Below are positions 25,779-34,367 of a stretch of DNA of 64,000 bases, in pieces; within the stretch, counting starts at the first letter, position 1; each line of letters starts with the position of its first letter. The stretch covers positions 1 through 64,000 of the forward strand of contig DDAM01000052.1 of NCBI GenBank assembly GCA_002332905.1, in the 5' to 3' direction. Origin of the DNA: Firmicutes bacterium UBA2058 (GTDB taxonomy: Bacteria; Bacillota; Clostridia; Tissierellales; Sedimentibacteraceae). Below the pieces are notes generated by a model. That model was not told where the DNA came from, made no database searches, and saw nothing but the letters and a program-made list of their open reading frames with translations. A program made the translations under genes and the position numbers.

Positions 25779-27182
25779 ATGAGTATGAATGTAGATATGT
25801 TAAAAATGCTCTACACAAACATGGTGAGTAAGAATAATACTAATGCACTTAAAAGCAATACTGATGTATCAAATACACAAAATACATTCTTGAAAACTTT
25901 AAATGAAGCATTAATGGGAAATTCTGAAACATCTTCAAATTTAGACTTACTTAATTCTATCATAGGAAATAGTAATGATGAAAATGATAGCAAAAGTAAT
26001 GACCTAATAACTTCATTGATGCTGTTAATGCAGCAGGGCATACCATTACAAAACAATTTTGTAGATTATAACAATCTTCTAAGCAGTTTAAATAATTATG
26101 ATGGTACAAATATTGATACACTTAAAAGCGTTATACAAAGCATTCAGTCAGCATCTAATCAATCATATGGCAATTTAGAAAGTTTGTTATTGGGCTTACA
26201 AGGTCAAAAAACACAACAAAATAACAATGCCTCTAATACAGAAACTTTAGATACACAAATAGAAACTGAAAATTTATTTGCTGGCAGAAACTTTCCAAAA
26301 GAAATTATGGATAGCATTAATGCAGTAAGACAAGCTCATGACAATATACGTTCTAAAATAGAGCAAACATTGAATACTTCTAGTAGAGCTGTTGTACCAA
26401 ACAATGAAGGGGCTGAAGTGACAGAAAATACTAATAAGAGTTTTCAAGATATAAAAATTTCTGTAATTTCTAATGAACTTTTACATAACAATGCAAATGC
26501 CAATAACATTTTGAATGCGTCTAGCAATGCTACAGAGTTAATTACTGAAGAAAATATTGCAGATTTAAATTTAGCTGTAGCTTCAAAGGCAGATAACATA
26601 GACAAAGGAATCACAGATAACAAAGAATTAAGCAAAAGTGTTGTAGATGAAAGCCTTTTAAACGTTAATGGAGTTAATATCCAAAATAACAGCAAGATAA
26701 TAAAAGTTAATGACGAATCATCCTTAATCAAAGATAGTATTATGACACAAATAAAAGACCAAATAGTGCTAATGAAATCGGATGGGAAACAAACTGTAAC
26801 AATGCAGCTTACTCCTGAGAACCTAGGTAAGTTAGATATAAAAATGGTTTTTGAAAAAGGAAATTTATCAGTTGAAATTTTAGCTTCAAACCCAAAAACA
26901 CATAGTATGATTTTATCTAATATTTCTGAATTAAAATCTGTTTTACAAAACAGTATTGCTGATAGAACTTTTATTAATGTAGACAATCAAAAGCAGATGT
27001 ATGAGCAAAGTCATAATCAAAACAATCAAGGTTCTTCACATCATCAAGAAAGAAATGAGAGAAATGAAAGAGAATATCAACCGACATATACTGATACATC
27101 AGATAATAATGATGGAATTGATTTTATGACAGAGCTTACTAGACTAAGGGATTACAGATTTAGTACCATAAGTCAAATTTAA
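25779..27182 (+). CDS. fliK: Flagellar hook-length control protein FliK
   Basis: The 467-residue protein has a long, asparagine- and serine-rich variable N-terminal region and a conserved C-terminal domain (VTMQLTPENLGKLDIKMVFE, near residue 340-360) that switches export specificity when the hook is complete. The tail is rich in polar residues (QNNQGSSHHQERNERNERE). ATG 25779 follows AAAGGAGGTG; the upstream TTG overlaps that site. Lying before flgD is standard. Confidence 0.9.
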   Translation: MSMNVDMLKMLYTNMVSKNNTNALKSNTDVSNTQNTFLKTLNEALMGNSETSSNLDLLNSIIGNSNDENDSKSNDLITSLMLLMQQGIPLQNNFVDYNNLLSSLNNYDGTNIDTLKSVIQSIQSASNQSYGNLESLLLGLQGQKTQQNNNASNTETLDTQIETENLFAGRNFPKEIMDSINAVRQAHDNIRSKIEQTLNTSSRAVVPNNEGAEVTENTNKSFQDIKISVISNELLHNNANANNILNASSNATELITEENIADLNLAVASKADNIDKGITDNKELSKSVVDESLLNVNGVNIQNNSKIIKVNDESSLIKDSIMTQIKDQIVLMKSDGKQTVTMQLTPENLGKLDIKMVFEKGNLSVEILASNPKTHSMILSNISELKSVLQNSIADRTFINVDNQKQMYEQSHNQNNQGSSHHQERNERNEREYQPTYTDTSDNNDGIDFMTELTRLRDYRFSTISQI

Positions 27183-27206
27183 GCTAAAGGAGGTAAATAA
27201 TAAAAT

Positions 27207-27683
27207 ATGCAAGTAAATGATTATGTTTCTCCGTTATACACTGGCCGTGAAGCTAATTACGCTAAAAAATCAGGAACTTCAACCCTGGGAATGGATGATT
27301 TTTTAAAATTATTGGCAGCTCAGCTGGCAAATCAAGATATGATGAATCCGAGTTCAGATACTGAATTTATAGCACAGATGGCACAGTTTTCATCGCTACA
27401 GTCTATGGATTCACTTGCTAAGATGACAATGATGAACCAATCAACTGCTTTGGTAGGTAAAACTGTTGTAGTAGCAACCTATGACAAGAATAACAAGCTT
27501 GAAACAGCAGAAGGTGTTGTTGAAAAAGTTACTCTTTTTGGATCTGAGCCTGTGATAGTAGTTAATGGAAAGGAGTATCTATACTCAAATGTTATGGAAA
27601 TAAAGGACCCTTCATATGTAAAGCCAGAAGAGCCTAAGAAAGAGTCCGAGAAAGAGTCTGAGAAAGAGCTTGAAACTCCTTAA
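27207..27683 (+). CDS. flgD: Hook capping protein FlgD
   Basis: FlgD caps the growing hook. The 158-residue protein has the conserved N-terminal region MDDFLKLLAAQLANQDMMNP and EFIAQMAQFSSLQSM (about residues 30-70). The C-terminal part is short and ends in an acidic tail with ESEKESEKE repeats, not in the FlgD Tudor/Ig-like domains of longer homologs; short FlgD forms are common in Firmicutes. AAAGGAGG precedes the start. Confidence 0.92.
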   Translation: MQVNDYVSPLYTGREANYAKKSGTSTLGMDDFLKLLAAQLANQDMMNPSSDTEFIAQMAQFSSLQSMDSLAKMTMMNQSTALVGKTVVVATYDKNNKLETAEGVVEKVTLFGSEPVIVVNGKEYLYSNVMEIKDPSYVKPEEPKKESEKESEKELETP

Positions 27684-27747
27684 CATTTTCCAGTAGAATA
27701 ACAAAAAATTGTGATAAGTAAGAAATAAGAATAAAGGTGGTGGAGTA

Positions 27748-28134
27748 ATGACAGATATTAACTTTATAAGGAATATAAGTAATATCAATAATAATCTAGA
27801 CATTAACTCCATAAAAAAACAGGATTCAAACAAGCAGGGAAGCACGTTTAAGGAACTGTTTAATGAGAAATGTCAAGAAAATACTCTTTCATTCTCTAAG
27901 CATGCAGCAGAGAGGATTGAACAGAGAAATATAGATGTTACTGAATCGGTATCCAGCAGACTAAATGAAGCTTTAGTACAAGCTAAGGACAAGGGACTTA
28001 AAAATGTACTGGTTATGATTGATTCATCAGCATTTATTGTAAATACAATAAGCAACAAAGTTATAACAGCAGTGAATAATACTGAATTAAAAGAAAATAT
28101 ATTTACAAATATCGATGGAGCTGTAATAAAATAG
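27748..28134 (+). CDS. Flagellar operon protein, TIGR02530-like
   Basis: The 128-residue protein matches a small family found only next to flgD and flgE in Firmicutes (TIGR02530 pattern). The conserved block is FSKHAAERIEQRNIDV near residue 50, followed by LKNVLVMIDSSAFIVNTISN. The function is not established; a role in hook assembly is inferred from position. GGTGG precedes the start. A folded intergenic segment begins at its stop codon. Confidence 0.85.
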   Translation: MTDINFIRNISNINNNLDINSIKKQDSNKQGSTFKELFNEKCQENTLSFSKHAAERIEQRNIDVTESVSSRLNEALVQAKDKGLKNVLVMIDSSAFIVNTISNKVITAVNNTELKENIFTNIDGAVIK

Positions 28135-28217
28135 CTGGTCCATTTATGGAAGCTAGGTGCTATGACTTATTGATTAGCACAACATACAATACAGCTACCA
28201 GCTTAATAAATTAAGCT
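28133..28217 (+). ncRNA. Possible structured RNA between TIGR02530-like gene and flgE
   Basis: An outer stem AGCTGGT/ACCAGCT (28133-28139 with 28197-28203) encloses CCAT-TT-ATGG (28140-28149) and GTGCTA/TAGCAC (28157-28162 with 28175-28180), a three-way arrangement. Its 3' arm overlaps a perfect 8-bp hairpin AGCTTAAT-AA-ATTAAGCT (28200-28217), so the two folds exclude each other. This could be a cis-acting switch or chance; no known class is recognised. Confidence 0.35.
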
Positions 28218-28247
28218 ATTTATTTATTAAAAGGAGAATGAATTATT

Positions 28248-29117
28248 ATGATGAGATCATTATACTCAGGCGTAGCTGGCTTGAGAACACACCAAACAAA
28301 AATGGACGTAGTAGGTAACAATATAGCAAACGTAAATACATACGCATATAAATCACAAAGAGCAACATTTAGAGACATGTACTATCAAACTATAAGATCT
28401 TCAAGTACAGGTGTCAATGCTACACAATTAGGATATGGTGCTCAAGTTGGTTCAATAGACACATTGCATACTCAAGCGGGTTATGCACCAACTGATAGAC
28501 CAATGGATGTATATATAGATGGAGAGGGCTTTATAACAGTTGCTGATCCAAATGGCGGAGAAATGTATACTCGTATAGGTGCATTATCATTTATGCCAGA
28601 TGGTAAAACTGGAAACTTTAGATTAGTTGATATGAATGGAAATGCTGTGTTAGGTTGTAACGCTAATATAACGGCTGGACCTCCAGCTTCAAGTACTATC
28701 CCTGGAATAGCAGCAGATGGAACAATTGCTGCAATTGCTCCTGTAGTTGTTAACAATTTTTCTAATTACACAAATGTTTCTATAGGTGCAAATGGTGTAA
28801 TTACTGGTATAAATAAAGATGGTACATCTTTACAATTAGGAGCAATAGCAGTAGCTAAAATATCTAATGCTGAAGGTCTTACTATGCAAGGAAGTTCATA
28901 TTATAAGGCCATTAATAATACAGGAGCAATTTCATATGCTCAAGCTGGTAAAGATGGTGTAGGTGCTTTTGTACCCGGAGCACTTGAAATGTCAAATGTT
29001 GACTTAGCAAAAGAATTTACAGATATGATTACAACTCAAAGAGGATATCAAGCTAACTCAAGAATAATCTCTGTTGTAGATGAAATGCTTCAAGAATTAG
29101 TTAACTTAAAAAGATAG
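28248..29117 (+). CDS. flgE: Flagellar hook protein FlgE
   Basis: FlgE polymerises into the hook. The 289-residue protein has the N-terminal rod/hook motif MDVVGNNIANVNTYAYKS and the C-terminal motif VDLAKEFTDMITTQRGYQAN with both helices conserved. It is shorter than enterobacterial FlgE (about 400 residues), mainly from a smaller exposed middle region, which is rich in alanine and isoleucine. AAGGAG lies 11 bases before the ATG pair. It sits after the TIGR02530-like gene as expected. Confidence 0.93.
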   Translation: MMRSLYSGVAGLRTHQTKMDVVGNNIANVNTYAYKSQRATFRDMYYQTIRSSSTGVNATQLGYGAQVGSIDTLHTQAGYAPTDRPMDVYIDGEGFITVADPNGGEMYTRIGALSFMPDGKTGNFRLVDMNGNAVLGCNANITAGPPASSTIPGIAADGTIAAIAPVVVNNFSNYTNVSIGANGVITGINKDGTSLQLGAIAVAKISNAEGLTMQGSSYYKAINNTGAISYAQAGKDGVGAFVPGALEMSNVDLAKEFTDMITTQRGYQANSRIISVVDEMLQELVNLKR

Positions 29118-29127
29118 ATTTTAAATA

Positions 29128-29219
29128 GGTAGAAGGTGATTAATTACACCTTCTACCATAAATAAAACAAAATATAAGTTATTAACTTATAACTTAATAA
29201 TTTACATTTTGTTTTATTT
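29128..29219. repeat. Two intergenic palindromes after flgE
   Basis: The first is a perfect 11-bp stem (29128-29138 with 29147-29157). The second is a 14-bp stem (29160-29173 with 29206-29219) holding inside it ATAAGTT/AACTTAT. The first has no U-run after it; the second ends in GTTTTATTT. They may be a partial terminator or RNA-stability element between flgE and flbD. Confidence 0.6.
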
Positions 29220-29265
29220 AACAATATTGCTTCAATATTGTTTACAATATTTGTTTCAATATTGT
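29220..29265. repeat. Tandem AACAATATT hairpins before flbD
   Basis: AACAATATTG-CTT-CAATATTGTT (29220-29242) and a second copy ACAATATT/AATATTGT (29244-29265) lie 36 bases before flbD. They match the hairpin before gltS in stem sequence and loop. Role unknown. Confidence 0.55.
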
Positions 29266-29300
29266 TTATAGTTTAAAATTTTCTATATAAAGGGGCAATT

Positions 29301-29507
29301 ATGATAGTATTAGAGAAACTAAATAAGGAAGAAATAGTTCTTAATTCAAATCTTATTGAATTAATCGAAACTATTCCAGAAACAAAAATTACATTAACAT
29401 CAGGTAGATATTACTTAGTAGCTCAAACTAAGGAAGAGGTTGTAAAAAGAATTATTGAGTACAATAGAAAAATTTATAGCAATTTAATTAGAGTAAACGA
29501 GGTGTAG
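29301..29507 (+). CDS. flbD: Flagellar protein FlbD
   Basis: A 68-residue protein of the FlbD family, always found between hook and motor genes in Firmicutes and spirochaetes. The pattern MIVLEKLNKEEIVLNSNLIE followed by TSGRYYLVAQTKEEV fits a small beta-rich domain. Its exact role is not known. It starts after AAAGGGG and ends one base before motA, so the two are translationally linked. Confidence 0.92.
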   Translation: MIVLEKLNKEEIVLNSNLIELIETIPETKITLTSGRYYLVAQTKEEVVKRIIEYNRKIYSNLIRVNEV

Positions 29508-29508
29508 T

Positions 29509-30336
29509 ATGGACTTAACAATTATTATTGGTTTCATTGCTGCTGTTGCATTAGTTGGCTATGGAATACTTGGTAGTGGTACATTGATGAACTTTTGGGA
29601 TCCGGGAAGTATTTACATTACTGTAGGTGGTACATTTGCTTCTACATTTATGTCAGTTCCTTTTAAGTATGTAAAAAAAATACCAGCACATATAAAAGTT
29701 ATATTAAGAAGAGATCAAGTAAACTTAAATGGGTATATAGATGTACTGGTTGAGTTGGCCCAAGAAGCTAGGGTAAAAGGACTTTTAGCATTAGAGGAAA
29801 AAGTAAACCAAATTGAAATAGATGATGAGTTTTTAAAATTTTGTGTAATGCTTATAATTGATGCCTTAGAAGCTACAAAGGTTAGAGAACAAATAGAAAA
29901 TGAGATAAACTGTATAGAAGTAAGGCATGCTGCTGCATGGAAAGTTTACGAACGTGCAGAGGCTTTCGCTCCAGCATTTGGTATGCTAGGAACTTTAATA
30001 GGATTAATAAATATGTTAATGGGATTAAATCCGGATGATTCATCAAACTTAGGTGCTGGTATGTCAGTTGCGTTAATTACAACTTTTTATGGTTCTTTTC
30101 TTGCCAACGTTTTGTTTGGACCTATAGGTAACAAACTAAAGGCAAAACACGAAGAAGAAATGATAGTTAAAAGTTTAATAATGGAAGGAATTTTATCTAT
30201 TCAAGCTGGTGAAAATCCAAAATACATAAGAGATAAATTAAAATCATACTTAACAACAAGAGAAAGAGATGATGTTTCTACTAGCAACAGTTCAGATGAT
30301 GAAGAAAATACTAGTAAAAAGTCCAAAAGAAAATAA
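29509..30336 (+). CDS. motA: Flagellar motor stator protein MotA
   Basis: This 275-residue stator subunit forms the proton or sodium channel with MotB. Four membrane helices are visible: residues 1-20, 30-50 and two in the C-terminal half (FGMLGTLIGLINMLMGL and MSVALITTFYGSFLANVLF). The large cytoplasmic loop between them has the charged residues that touch FliG. The C-terminal tail is charged. GAGGTG precedes the start, which lies one base after flbD. Confidence 0.95.
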   Translation: MDLTIIIGFIAAVALVGYGILGSGTLMNFWDPGSIYITVGGTFASTFMSVPFKYVKKIPAHIKVILRRDQVNLNGYIDVLVELAQEARVKGLLALEEKVNQIEIDDEFLKFCVMLIIDALEATKVREQIENEINCIEVRHAAAWKVYERAEAFAPAFGMLGTLIGLINMLMGLNPDDSSNLGAGMSVALITTFYGSFLANVLFGPIGNKLKAKHEEEMIVKSLIMEGILSIQAGENPKYIRDKLKSYLTTRERDDVSTSNSSDDEENTSKKSKRK

Positions 30337-30398
30337 GTTAGTACATAAAATATATAGTAATATAAATAACAATTTATTATGGATAGTAGGTGAATAGA

Positions 30399-31187
30399 TT
30401 GGCAAAAAAAAGAAAACCAGAAGCTGTAAATACTGGTGCTTGGTTAAATACTTATGCTGATATGGTAACTCTTATACTAACATTCTTCGTATTGCTTTAT
30501 TCAATGTCAACTATAGATGCAGCTAAATATGCTAAGTTAGCACAAGCTCTTTCAAATGGAAGAAACGTTATAGCTGCACCAGAAGATTATATGCCAGGAG
30601 AGGATTTGCTGGATGATGGTTCAACAGCTGAAACACCTGTTATAGAAGATGAAGATTTAGAAGGATTAGATATTTTATATCAGATTATCATGAACTATGT
30701 AAAAGAAAATAACCTTCAGGAAGATGTTGTTGTTGAAAGAACTGAGGAAGAAGTATTTATACGGTTTAGAAATAATGTGTTTTTCGATGGCTATAGTTCT
30801 AATCTTAAAGAAAGTGGTAGAAAAATATTAGATGTCGTTGCGTTAGGTATTCAGGAAGCAGATCCTGTTATACAGGAAATCATAATAGCAGGACATACTG
30901 CTATGGTTGAAAGTGATCCAACTAATGTCGACAGAACTCTTTCAAGCGATAGAGCAAATGCTGTATTATTATATTTAGAATCCAAAGGTATGTTTGAACC
31001 TCAAAAGCTTGTGGCAGTTGGTTATGGTCTCCATAGACCAATAGCTTCAAATGATACACCAGAGGGAAGAGCACAAAATAGAAGAGTTGAAATATATATA
31101 TCTAAAAAAGGACACACAAAGAGCTTTACCGATTATATATATGACATATTAAGCGACAGAGAAAAGAATAAAAATGTCGAAGAATAA
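30399..31187 (+). CDS. motB: Flagellar motor stator protein MotB
   Basis: MotB anchors the stator to peptidoglycan. The protein has one N-terminal membrane helix (YADMVTLILTFFVLLYSM) with the ion-binding aspartate just before it, a plug region, and a C-terminal OmpA-like domain (IIAGHTAMVE, then SSDRANAVLLYLE, and AQNRRVEI) that binds peptidoglycan. I chose the TTG at 30399 with AGGTG seven bases before; a GTG at 30390 is in frame. Which ion drives it cannot be read safely. Confidence 0.93.
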   Translation: MAKKRKPEAVNTGAWLNTYADMVTLILTFFVLLYSMSTIDAAKYAKLAQALSNGRNVIAAPEDYMPGEDLLDDGSTAETPVIEDEDLEGLDILYQIIMNYVKENNLQEDVVVERTEEEVFIRFRNNVFFDGYSSNLKESGRKILDVVALGIQEADPVIQEIIIAGHTAMVESDPTNVDRTLSSDRANAVLLYLESKGMFEPQKLVAVGYGLHRPIASNDTPEGRAQNRRVEIYISKKGHTKSFTDYIYDILSDREKNKNVEE

Positions 31188-31211
31188 AAAAAGATAGAAG
31201 AGGGCAAATAC

Positions 31212-32207
31212 ATGGCAGATATATTATCTCAAAGCCAAATTGATGCACTGCTTAATAATCTGACGAGTGGTGAAGTCGATATAGATGAAATAGATAAGGA
31301 CAGTGAAGACAGCAAAGTAAAAATATATGACTTTAGTAGTCCAAAAAAAGTTACAAGAGAAAATCTAAAGTTAATAAATGGTATTTATGAAAGCTATGCA
31401 CGTATTGTATCTTCATATTTGACAGCAGTATTGAGACTCTTTTGTGAAATTGAGATAGAGCAAATAGAGGAAAGTATTTTCTATGAATATAATAATGCGT
31501 TAAATGATTCTGTTTTAATGTGTGTTGTAGACTTTTTAATGCCAGACACAAAAAAGTCATGTGGACAAATTTTAGTTAATGTTTCAAAACCATTGGCATT
31601 TTCAATTATTGATAAGTTAATGGGTGGAGACGGTGATGACTATAAGTATGAAAGAGATTTTACAGATATTGAATTATCTATATTAGATAACCTATTAAGA
31701 CAAATTATAAGTAAAATGCAAGATGCATGGCAAAACACAATACCTATAATTGTTGAATTTAACAAAATAGAAACAAATGCGAGATTCATACAAAGTATAG
31801 GCTATAATGATACTGTATTATTAATAGTACTTGACACAATAGTTAAAGGGTTAAGTGACAAAATCACAGTTTGTATACCTACAATGACAATTGATGAAAT
31901 ATTTAAAAAATCAGAAAGTGTTCTCAAGATGGGAAGGAAAATATCTGATAATCTTCAAGCTGAAAATGATAAAGAAGCAATAATGGGATATTTAAAAGCA
32001 TCTTATTTAAATATTGCAGGAATATTAGGTGGAACCGAGTTATCCTTAAGTGATGTTTTAAATATTCAAATCGGAGATGTAATAGTTCTTGATGACAAAA
32101 CTGATGAAGAAGTTATTGTAAAAGTTGAAGAGAAAACATGGTTTAAAGGTAAATGGGGAATTAAAAAGAAAAGAAATGCAATAAAGATAAATGAGATTTT
32201 GTATTAA
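31212..32207 (+). CDS. fliM: Flagellar motor switch protein FliM
   Basis: FliM is the C-ring protein that binds phospho-CheY. The 331-residue protein has the N-terminal CheY-binding peptide LSQSQIDALLNNL, the CheC-like middle domain with LMGGDGDDYKYERDFTDIEL, and the C-terminal SpoA domain (LSDVLNIQIGDVIVLD). GAGGG precedes the start. fliY follows, making the usual fliM-fliY pair of Firmicutes. Confidence 0.95.
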   Translation: MADILSQSQIDALLNNLTSGEVDIDEIDKDSEDSKVKIYDFSSPKKVTRENLKLINGIYESYARIVSSYLTAVLRLFCEIEIEQIEESIFYEYNNALNDSVLMCVVDFLMPDTKKSCGQILVNVSKPLAFSIIDKLMGGDGDDYKYERDFTDIELSILDNLLRQIISKMQDAWQNTIPIIVEFNKIETNARFIQSIGYNDTVLLIVLDTIVKGLSDKITVCIPTMTIDEIFKKSESVLKMGRKISDNLQAENDKEAIMGYLKASYLNIAGILGGTELSLSDVLNIQIGDVIVLDDKTDEEVIVKVEEKTWFKGKWGIKKKRNAIKINEILY

Positions 32208-32230
32208 ATTCTAATGAAATGAGGTATTAT

Positions 32231-33514
32231 ATGGAAGCATTAAACGAATTATTCTTAACCGATATGGAAAAAGACGTAATAGGTGAAGTTATGAATATAA
32301 GCTTAGGTTCATCTGCTACATCTTTATCATCTCTGTTAAGCAAAAGAGTTGATATTACAGTACCAAAGGTTAATGTTATAAGCACACAAGATTTTGACTT
32401 TCAAGATCTAGAACCAGCTGTTGGAGTAGAAATAAAATATATAGAGGGTATAACTGGTGATAATGTCCTCATATTAAAAAAAGTAGATATTAAAGTAATT
32501 TTAGAGAATTTAATGGGTGTTGAAATCCCTGATGAAGAATTCGAGCTTGATGAAATTGCTATGAGTGCAGTATGCGAAGTAATGAATCAAATGATGGGCT
32601 CAGCAGCTACAGCATTAGCAGATTTTTTAGGTAAAACAGTAAATATTTCAACTCCTATTGCATATGAAATTGGAGATAAGGCTGACTTTAAAGGTAGATA
32701 TTTTTCTGACTCAGGTTATTTAGTTGAGGTTAAGTTCGATTTAAAAGTTGGTGATGTAATAAATAGTGAATTTTTAAATGTTTTATCTATACCTTTAGCA
32801 AAAGAAATGGTAGATTTATTCTTAAAAGGAACAGGACTAGGAGATAATTCTTCAAGTGAAGAATTAAACATAGAATTAGCTAATGACATAATTGAAAAAG
32901 AAATAGCTCAAAGTCCAAAAGTCAAAGTTGAACAGGCTCCTGTTAAAAATGAGGTAAAGCTTGAAGAAGCTAGAAAACCTGAAAAACAAGTTCCTAAATC
33001 AGTAGAAAAATATGAAGATGATTATGAGGATGATGAAGAAGAAATAATTGAGCGTAAAAGATCTAAGAAAAGAAAAGCCCCTAGCTATTATGAAGAAGAT
33101 TATGAAGATGAAGATGATTACGAATATGAATATGAAGAAAGACCTAGAAGACCTGTAGAAAGAAAAACTAAAAGAAATAGAGTTCCTGTTAATGTAGCAC
33201 CTATGCAATACGAAAGCTTTGATGAAGAGGAAGAGGAATTATCAGAAGAGCAACGCACTAATTTAGGATTAATAATGTCAGTACCACTACAAGTAACAGT
33301 AGAAATTGGTAGGACTAAAAAGAAAATAAAGGATATATTAGAGTTTTCACAAGGAACAATAGTTGAACTTGATAAACAAGCGGGATCACAGGTAGATATA
33401 ATAATAAATGGTCAAGTTATTGCCAAAGGCGATGTAGTAGTAGTTAATGATAACTTTGGCGTAAGAGTAACTGAAATAATTAAAAAAGATGAAATAGTAA
33501 AATTAACAATTTAA
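32231..33514 (+). CDS. fliY: Flagellar motor switch phosphatase FliY (FliN type)
   Basis: The 427-residue protein joins a CheC-like phosphatase region (EVMNISLGSSATSLSSLLSK near residue 15 and a second EVMNQMMGSAATALADFL near 115) to a C-terminal FliN/SpoA domain (IMSVPLQVTVEIGRTKK, near residue 345). The long linker, about residues 215-330, is highly charged, rich in E, K, D and Y. Both phosphatase E/N motifs are present, so CheY-P hydrolysis is likely. The ATG at 32231 follows GAGGT. Confidence 0.93.
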   Translation: MEALNELFLTDMEKDVIGEVMNISLGSSATSLSSLLSKRVDITVPKVNVISTQDFDFQDLEPAVGVEIKYIEGITGDNVLILKKVDIKVILENLMGVEIPDEEFELDEIAMSAVCEVMNQMMGSAATALADFLGKTVNISTPIAYEIGDKADFKGRYFSDSGYLVEVKFDLKVGDVINSEFLNVLSIPLAKEMVDLFLKGTGLGDNSSSEELNIELANDIIEKEIAQSPKVKVEQAPVKNEVKLEEARKPEKQVPKSVEKYEDDYEDDEEEIIERKRSKKRKAPSYYEEDYEDEDDYEYEYEERPRRPVERKTKRNRVPVNVAPMQYESFDEEEEELSEEQRTNLGLIMSVPLQVTVEIGRTKKKIKDILEFSQGTIVELDKQAGSQVDIIINGQVIAKGDVVVVNDNFGVRVTEIIKKDEIVKLTI

Positions 33515-33574
33515 TAATATATATATATTTTAAATAGCTAATTATAAATAATGCAATTATTTGGAGGATTAAAA

Positions 33575-33937
33575 ATGAGTGGCAAAATATTGATAGTAGA
33601 TGATGCAGCTTTTATGAGAATGATGATCAAAGATACTTTAAAGAAAAATGGATATGAGGATTTACTTGAGGCAGCTGATGGAGAAATAGCAGTTAGTCAA
33701 TACAAAGCAGAAACACCAGATTTAGTTATTATGGATATTACGATGCCTAACAAAGATGGTTTACAAGCATTAAAGGAAATTAAAGAATATGACAGTTCAG
33801 CTAAAATTGTTATGTGTTCTGCAATGGGACAAGAATCTATGGTTGTTGAAGCAATTAAATTAGGTGCAAAAGATTTTATAGTTAAACCATTTAAACCTGA
33901 TAGAATACTAAAAACTGTAACTACAGTATTGGGTTAA
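33575..33937 (+). CDS. cheY: Chemotaxis response regulator CheY
   Basis: This 120-residue single-domain receiver carries the phosphate from CheA to the motor. The acidic pair DD in ILIVDDAAFMRMM, the phosphorylated aspartate in LVIMDITMPNKDGL (D near residue 53), the S/T of MCSAMGQE and the K of FIVKPFK are all present. TTTGGAGG precedes ATG 33575; a farther TTG/ATG at 33551 overlaps the ribosome site. It lies between fliY and fliO. Confidence 0.96.
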   Translation: MSGKILIVDDAAFMRMMIKDTLKKNGYEDLLEAADGEIAVSQYKAETPDLVIMDITMPNKDGLQALKEIKEYDSSAKIVMCSAMGQESMVVEAIKLGAKDFIVKPFKPDRILKTVTTVLG

Positions 33938-34367
33938 ATGGGGTGTTAGTATTTTTAAGGAAGTATTTTCACTGATAATATCATTAATTTTAATTGTTTT
34001 AGTACTATATTTTACATATTATTTTACTAAAACTCTTTCAAAGAAAATTACAAATTACTCTACTTCTAAATATGTTAAAATTGTTGATAGAATTGCACTT
34101 AGCCAAAATAAATTCTTATTAATTATAGAAATTGGTGGAAAGAAGCTTTTGTTGAGTGTTACAGATAACAATATTAGTATTTTAAAGGAACTAGATGATC
34201 TAGTTTTAGAATCTAGTGAGCTAAATAATCAAAGTAAAGATGCAAATGCTAAGTTTGGTGAAATTCTAAAAGAAAATTTATTAAAAAACAAAATTACTTC
34301 AAAATTTATGAAAGGCAATATTAGCTATGAAAGCGATGAATTTAATTATAAACAGGATAAAAGATAA
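33938..34367 (+). pseudogene. fliO: Flagellar export protein FliO, start out of frame
   Basis: The C-terminal part, 33945-34367, reads as FliO: one membrane helix (LIISLILIVLVLYFTYYF) then VKIVDRIALSQNKFLLIIEIGGKKLLLSVTD in two parts. No ATG, GTG or TTG opens this frame upstream; a stop sits at 33918-33920. An ATG at 33938, overlapping the cheY stop, would open it only if the GGGG run at 33940-33943 were one base shorter. A rare ATT start at 33951 is the other option. Hence frameshift, sequence error or unusual initiation. FliO stabilises FliP during assembly of the export gate. Confidence 0.7.

Noticed and set aside
28133..28217. A tRNA-like fold before flgE
   Set aside because: No acceptor-length stem, no T-loop sequence and no CCA-type end; stems are too short.
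32999..33208. Minus-strand frame opposite the fliY linker
   Set aside because: It is phenylalanine- and isoleucine-rich only because it is the complement of the charged, E- and K-rich linker.
34149..34367. A separate 72-codon gene starting at 34149
   Set aside because: It is the C-terminal part of FliO, whose frame stays open upstream to the membrane helix.
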